Position numbers and translations under genes: made by a program. The notes beneath the pieces were generated by a model. The model had not been told where the DNA came from and ran no database searches. It was given only the letters and a program-made list of their open reading frames with translations. This document shows, piece by piece, positions 4,768 to 7,960 of a stretch of DNA of 7,960 nt. Each line of letters opens with the position of its first letter. The stretch's first letter is position 1. The DNA comes from Pseudomonadota bacterium (GTDB lineage: Bacteria > Bdellovibrionota > UBA1018 > CAIMNF01): contig JAIXVT010000039.1 in NCBI GenBank assembly GCA_027482725.1, positions 1-7,960 on the forward strand, read 5' to 3'.

Positions 4768-5156
4768 AGAAAGCCGCAGCCGAAACTCGAAGTTTAAGCG
4801 CAAAAGAAATCGGGAGAACACCCGATTTTAAGCCGGACCCGCTTCAGCTTGAAGCATTTAAGTTTTTTGAATCTCAAATTCAACTCAGCCTGAGACTCGC
4901 TCCTCACCGCAACGCCCCGAAGACCCCTTTAAAGCCCCAAAAGTCTTTGACTCAAAAAGTGCTATCAGCTCAACCCTCGACCCACGCCGCTACAAATTTC
5001 TCTACGGCATCGAATCGTCTTTCCCACCAAAACTCCCAAAATCTCCGCGTAGACGAGGCCGTGGTAAAAAGACTCATGGAAATTCGGACCAAGCTCAAAC
5101 CCTCAGCACGCATCATCCGAGCATCACCGCCGTCCCCGCTAAAGCCGTCCCAATGA
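4749..5156 (+). CDS. Hypothetical, largely disordered Ser/Pro/Lys-rich protein
   Basis: The gene encodes 135 residues starting at GTG 4749 (MDLEFLKKAAAETR). The reading frame stays open far upstream, but that part is read in another frame by the preceding gene and has no ribosome binding site, so the short form is preferred. An N-terminal helical part (about 1-50) includes DPLQLEAFKFFESQIQLSLRL. It is followed by a low-complexity stretch rich in Ser, Thr, Gln, Pro and Lys (about 52-98), a short predicted helix VDEAVVKRLMEIRTKLK (101-117) and a basic Pro/Ser tail. No cysteine, signal peptide or membrane segment. It overlaps the upstream gene by 19 nt and the downstream gene by ATGA (5153-5156). 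Not recognised; the layout of two short helices joined by a linker suggests an adaptor or tether, which is inference only. Confidence 0.72.
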   Translation: MDLEFLKKAAAETRSLSAKEIGRTPDFKPDPLQLEAFKFFESQIQLSLRLAPHRNAPKTPLKPQKSLTQKVLSAQPSTHAATNFSTASNRLSHQNSQNLRVDEAVVKRLMEIRTKLKPSARIIRASPPSPLKPSQ

Positions 5157-5578
5157 AGCCTGTGCATCTCTTAACTCCCTGGGGAGACGTTTTATTTCAA
5201 GTCCGAAACCTTCACTTGGAGCTTTTCGCACTTCATCCTGAAAAATTTCAACTCACTGCAAATCAAGACCATCCCCTTTATGAGTTTACTTTTCCGCACA
5301 GCCAAGGCTCTGGAGCCTCAACCCTTTGGGACAATGTTGCTCCCGCCACGGAAATCATCGAATTTCACGCGCTAGAGCGCTTTCTTATCGAAGGCCCTCT
5401 CAGCCCCATAGATTTCATTACAAAAGACGATGAAAACCGTGTCATTCAAAACGTGCTCTGCTACTATGAGGCGCAGGGTTTTTCAAAAGAGACCGTGGAG
5501 CAAATTCTCAACACATGCCGAGAATCTCGCCACGAATCATCGACAAAGCACCCCAAGCTAACCCTAGTGAGGAACTGA
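5153..5578 (+). CDS. Hypothetical small cytoplasmic protein encoded directly before prkA
   Basis: The gene encodes 141 residues. ATG 5153 overlaps the previous stop as ATGA with no ribosome binding site of its own, so translation is probably coupled. The N-terminal half (MKPVHLLTPWGDVLFQVRNLHLELFALHPEKF onward, to about 70) looks like a small alpha/beta fold beginning with a strand pair. The C-terminal half has a helical segment, DDENRVIQNVLCYYEAQGFSKETVEQILNTCRE (about 92-124), followed by a basic tail. It has two Cys and several His but no metal-binding spacing that I would trust. No signal peptide. The stop at 5576-5578 abuts the prkA ATG. Not recognised. Its fixed place immediately before prkA suggests a role with PrkA (inference). 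Confidence 0.8.
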   Translation: MKPVHLLTPWGDVLFQVRNLHLELFALHPEKFQLTANQDHPLYEFTFPHSQGSGASTLWDNVAPATEIIEFHALERFLIEGPLSPIDFITKDDENRVIQNVLCYYEAQGFSKETVEQILNTCRESRHESSTKHPKLTLVRN

Positions 5579-7762
5579 ATGAACATCGAAACGCTTGCCA
5601 AAGATTTCAAAGCCCAGTTCAAACAAGAGGGTCACGTCCTTTCTTTCGGTGAATACCTCAGACGCGTAGAAGAAAATCCCAAGCTTCACCTCCGATCCGC
5701 GTCGGCCTACGCGGCGGACATGATGGATTATTTTGGAAAATCTGGCGCACGATTCAAGCTTTTCGATTTTCCAATAGAAGGTGTTACACAAAAAACAAGC
5801 GGACATGAACGGGTTCAAAATGAGATCTATCGCTTGCTCCGCGCCTTTTCAAAGGGTAACTCTCCGCAGCGACTCATTCTTCTTCATGGTCCCAACGGAT
5901 CCGCAAAAAGCACGTTGATTCAGTCCGTTCAACAAGGATTAGAAAAATATTCACGATCCGAAGAAGGCCCTCTCTACACATTTTCTTGGATTTTTCCGGT
6001 TGACCGATATGTCCGGGGGGGGTTGGGTCTACAGGCTAAACCCTCCGAAACCGAAACCAAAATTTCATCTTATGCGGAACTGAGTGATAACGACATCGCC
6101 TGCATTATTCCTTCGGAGCTCCGAGACTCTCCGTTGTTGCTGTTGCCTGCCGAAAGCCGCAAGTCTTGGATCAAATCCTTGGGCATACCTTCTCATCTTG
6201 CGGGGAGGCTTGCCTCGGGAGCGCCGTCGCACCGCGACCATCTCATATTTGAGGCCCTTCTTAAAAACTATCAAGGTGATATCGCTCAGGTCCTACGGCA
6301 TGTTCGAGTAGAGAGGTTTTTCTTATCGCGGCGCTACCGCAGTGGCGTAGTGACGATTGAGCCCCAACTGCACGTCGATGCGCATTATCAACAACTCACT
6401 TTAAATCGGAGCTTGAGCCAAATCCCTACTGTGCTCCAAGGTTTAAACCTGTTCTCGGTAAGTGGCGACCTTGTCGATTCCAATCGCGGCCTGATTGACT
6501 ATGCCGACCTGCTCAAACGCCCCATGGATACGTTCAAGTACCTTCTTACCGCTTGTGAACAAGGACAAGTTGCGGTGGGAAACACCATCGTTCAACTCGA
6601 TACTGTTTTTATGGGATCATCTAACGAACTTCAGTTAGACGCTTTTAAAGAGTATCCCGATTTTGCAAGCTTTAAAGCCAGAATAGAACTTGTTCGGGTC
6701 ACTTATCTTCTCAAGCTCTCTGATGAACTCGAAATCTACGCCTCCGTCCTTGATAACCTGAAGGACGAAAAATCCATATCTCCCCACACCGCTTGGACGA
6801 TCGCTTTTTGGGCCGTTCTGACGCGATTAAAAAAACCATCCCGTGATCGGTACACGCCAGAATTGGCATCGCTTGTCGACCGGATCACGCCTCTTGATAA
6901 ATTGTACATGTATGAAACGGGCGAAATCCCCGAGCGCTTCTCGACCGAGGAGCGTAAACTTCTTCGGGGAATTCTTCCCCAAATCCAGGAAGAATACGGG
7001 AATATTCCTTTTTTCGAGGGCAGATCGGGAGCCTCGGCCCGAGAACTCAAGTCCCTCCTCATCGATGCTGCACAAAACCCCGCATATAAAGTGCTCTCTC
7101 CACTAGCCGTGATTCAAGAGTTAAAAAAGTTCGTTAAGAGGACGGGCGAGTATGAGTTTCTGCGGCAAGAATCCATCGAGGGTTATCATGCTTTTGAAGC
7201 GTTTATCGAGGTGACTACGGTCGAGTACATACGACTTATTGATCGTGAAATCCGTGAGTGTCTTGGTCTTTACGATCAAAAACAGTGGGCGGACTTTATG
7301 AAAAAGTACGTTCTCCATGTCTCGGCCCTCTTAAAAAATGAAAAAATAAAAAACACTATTACCGGAGATTATGACCCGCCGGATGCTTCATTGATTTCAG
7401 AATTTGAATCCATAGTCGAAGCCCCTGTAGAACCCTCACTCAAAGAAAGTTTTAGAAAAAGTCTCATCACTCAAATTGCGGCTTGGTCTCTAGACCACCC
7501 CGGATCACCCGTGGACTACTTCAAGGTCTTCCCCGAGCTTCGGCAAAAAATTGAAAAACACTATTACGAGGGGCAAAAGAACCTTCTCCAAAAAATGAGT
7601 CGAGCATTGAAAATGTTCGGGACCGAACATGACGACCACACCGATGAAGGCTCTATCCTCGCGCGGCAGACGATTAATAACATGCAACAACGTTTTGGAT
7701 ATTCCGAAGTGGGTGCCATCGAGGTCATTGCTTTTCTTTTAAATCGAAAATACGCCAATTAG
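5579..7762 (+). CDS. prkA: PrkA-family AAA+ ATPase / serine protein kinase
   Basis: The protein has 727 residues, longer than E. coli YeaG (644) or B. subtilis PrkA (631). Start ATG 5579 has GAGG 6 nt upstream and directly follows the previous stop. Order: N-terminal PrkA AAA domain with Walker A GPNGSAKST (104-112); a variable stretch (about 140-245); the core VTIEPQLHVDA (258-268), NRSLSQIPTVLQ (276-287) and LVDSNRGLIDYADLLKRP (298-315; the acidic Walker-B-like segment); sensor-1 SSNE (347-350); and FKARIELVRVTYLL (365-378) with a candidate arginine finger. The C-terminal half (about 425-720) is the PrkA kinase-like domain, with FFEGRSGASARELKSLLIDAAQ, EYIRLIDREIRECLGLYDQ, KNTITGDYDPPDASLI and a final GYSEVGAIEVIAFLL. 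Members have been described as a serine kinase and, in Bacillus, as an ATP-dependent protease; they act in stress and stationary-phase physiology. A G8 run occurs at 6015-6022. No YeaH/YhbH or SpoVR gene is visible next to it. Confidence 0.95.
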   Translation: MNIETLAKDFKAQFKQEGHVLSFGEYLRRVEENPKLHLRSASAYAADMMDYFGKSGARFKLFDFPIEGVTQKTSGHERVQNEIYRLLRAFSKGNSPQRLILLHGPNGSAKSTLIQSVQQGLEKYSRSEEGPLYTFSWIFPVDRYVRGGLGLQAKPSETETKISSYAELSDNDIACIIPSELRDSPLLLLPAESRKSWIKSLGIPSHLAGRLASGAPSHRDHLIFEALLKNYQGDIAQVLRHVRVERFFLSRRYRSGVVTIEPQLHVDAHYQQLTLNRSLSQIPTVLQGLNLFSVSGDLVDSNRGLIDYADLLKRPMDTFKYLLTACEQGQVAVGNTIVQLDTVFMGSSNELQLDAFKEYPDFASFKARIELVRVTYLLKLSDELEIYASVLDNLKDEKSISPHTAWTIAFWAVLTRLKKPSRDRYTPELASLVDRITPLDKLYMYETGEIPERFSTEERKLLRGILPQIQEEYGNIPFFEGRSGASARELKSLLIDAAQNPAYKVLSPLAVIQELKKFVKRTGEYEFLRQESIEGYHAFEAFIEVTTVEYIRLIDREIRECLGLYDQKQWADFMKKYVLHVSALLKNEKIKNTITGDYDPPDASLISEFESIVEAPVEPSLKESFRKSLITQIAAWSLDHPGSPVDYFKVFPELRQKIEKHYYEGQKNLLQKMSRALKMFGTEHDDHTDEGSILARQTINNMQQRFGYSEVGAIEVIAFLLNRKYAN
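6015..6022 (+). repeat. G8 homopolymer tract inside prkA
   Basis: Eight consecutive G residues encode Arg146-Gly147-Gly148 of PrkA in the variable segment after Walker A. The frame is intact as given. A gain or loss of one base would truncate PrkA before its sensor and kinase parts. Tracts of this length are prone to slippage. Confidence 0.85.
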
Positions 7763-7803
7763 TAAAAAGACACTCTCTGGTGCCCCATAGGTGACCGTCG
7801 TTC

Positions 7804-7960
7804 ATGTCAGATAAATTTGAAAAACTCACTCAAAACACGTACACGGTAACGCATTCTGTGGGTCCCCATCAGGCTGGTATTCGATTAGACCAATTTCTTC
7901 GCGATCGATACACCAGAAGGTCTCGGGAACAGCTCAAAAAAGCAGTCGAATCAGGAGCGG
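7804..7960 (+). CDS. RluA/RluD-family pseudouridine synthase, N-terminal S4 domain only (partial)
   Basis: About 52 residues are visible before the window ends. ATG 7804 has AGGTGA (7789-7794) 9 nt upstream. The sequence runs from YTVTHSVGPHQAGIRLDQFL to RRSREQLKKAVESGA and matches the start of large-subunit rRNA pseudouridine synthases: a short strand ending in G-x-R-L-D-x-F-L, then the S4 RNA-binding helix pair with SRxxLKKxIxxG. The catalytic domain with its Asp lies beyond the window, so the exact member (RluD, RluC or another) cannot be named, and another S4-domain protein is not fully excluded. It begins 41 nt after prkA in the same direction with no terminator between, so it probably belongs to the same transcript. 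Confidence 0.8.
   Translation, partial: MSDKFEKLTQNTYTVTHSVGPHQAGIRLDQFLRDRYTRRSREQLKKAVESGA

Noticed and set aside
6736..7106. Open frames of 82-108 codons on both strands within prkA
   Set aside because: They lie fully inside a well-conserved domain of PrkA, have no initiation signals, and give Arg/Ser-rich shadow products.
1..7960. tRNA, rRNA or known riboswitch
   Set aside because: No cloverleaf with the GTTCRANNC arm, no rRNA-like conserved stretch and no recognisable riboswitch core was seen. Rarer structured RNAs cannot be excluded by eye; a covariance-model scan would be decisive.

Overview
The window looks like ordinary chromosomal DNA from a bacterium of the old delta-proteobacterial grade, most likely Bdellovibrionota or a relative (inference). 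Reasons: roughly 50% GC; many lysine-, serine- and phenylalanine-rich proteins; a large PrkA of the type I associate with myxobacteria and their relatives; a THEM6-like thioesterase coupled to holA; and a SpII lipoprotein with a loose lipobox. I see no transposase, phage gene, CRISPR array, tRNA or rRNA. No species can be named from sequence alone.

Layout. (1) 1-888, minus strand: an Rrf2/IscR-family regulator without a single cysteine, overlapping by 29 nt a NifS/IscS-type PLP enzyme that runs off the left edge. This is a two-gene iron-sulfur or sulfur-transfer style operon. (2) 889-1287: a 399-nt divergent intergenic region rich in structure. It holds a candidate rrf2 promoter and operator, a near-perfect 22-bp inverted repeat enclosing 133 bp, a minus-strand G-quadruplex motif and an 8+8 bp palindrome. 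(3) 1288-2121, plus: an orphan secreted lipoprotein followed by a clear intrinsic terminator at 2191-2218. (4) 2269-3752, minus: holA (DNA polymerase III delta subunit) translationally coupled through ATGA to a hotdog-fold thioesterase. (5) 3801-7960, plus: nusB, then three small genes (an M17-aminopeptidase-N-domain-like protein, a disordered protein and an unknown protein), then prkA, then the start of an RluA/RluD-type pseudouridine synthase. Genes from 4363 to 7762 overlap or abut, so they are very probably one operon, with nusB possibly in the same transcript.

Functionally, the left third concerns Fe-S or sulfur metabolism and its regulation, and the middle holds replication and transcription housekeeping genes. 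The right half is a PrkA (AAA+ ATPase/kinase-like) locus. The partners best known from enterobacteria and Bacillus (YeaH/YhbH and YcgB/SpoVR) are absent in the visible part; three small uncharacterised genes occupy the upstream positions instead. That trio plus prkA is the best candidate here for an undescribed functional module. The cysteine-free IscR-like regulator and the inverted repeat upstream of the lipoprotein are the next most interesting items.
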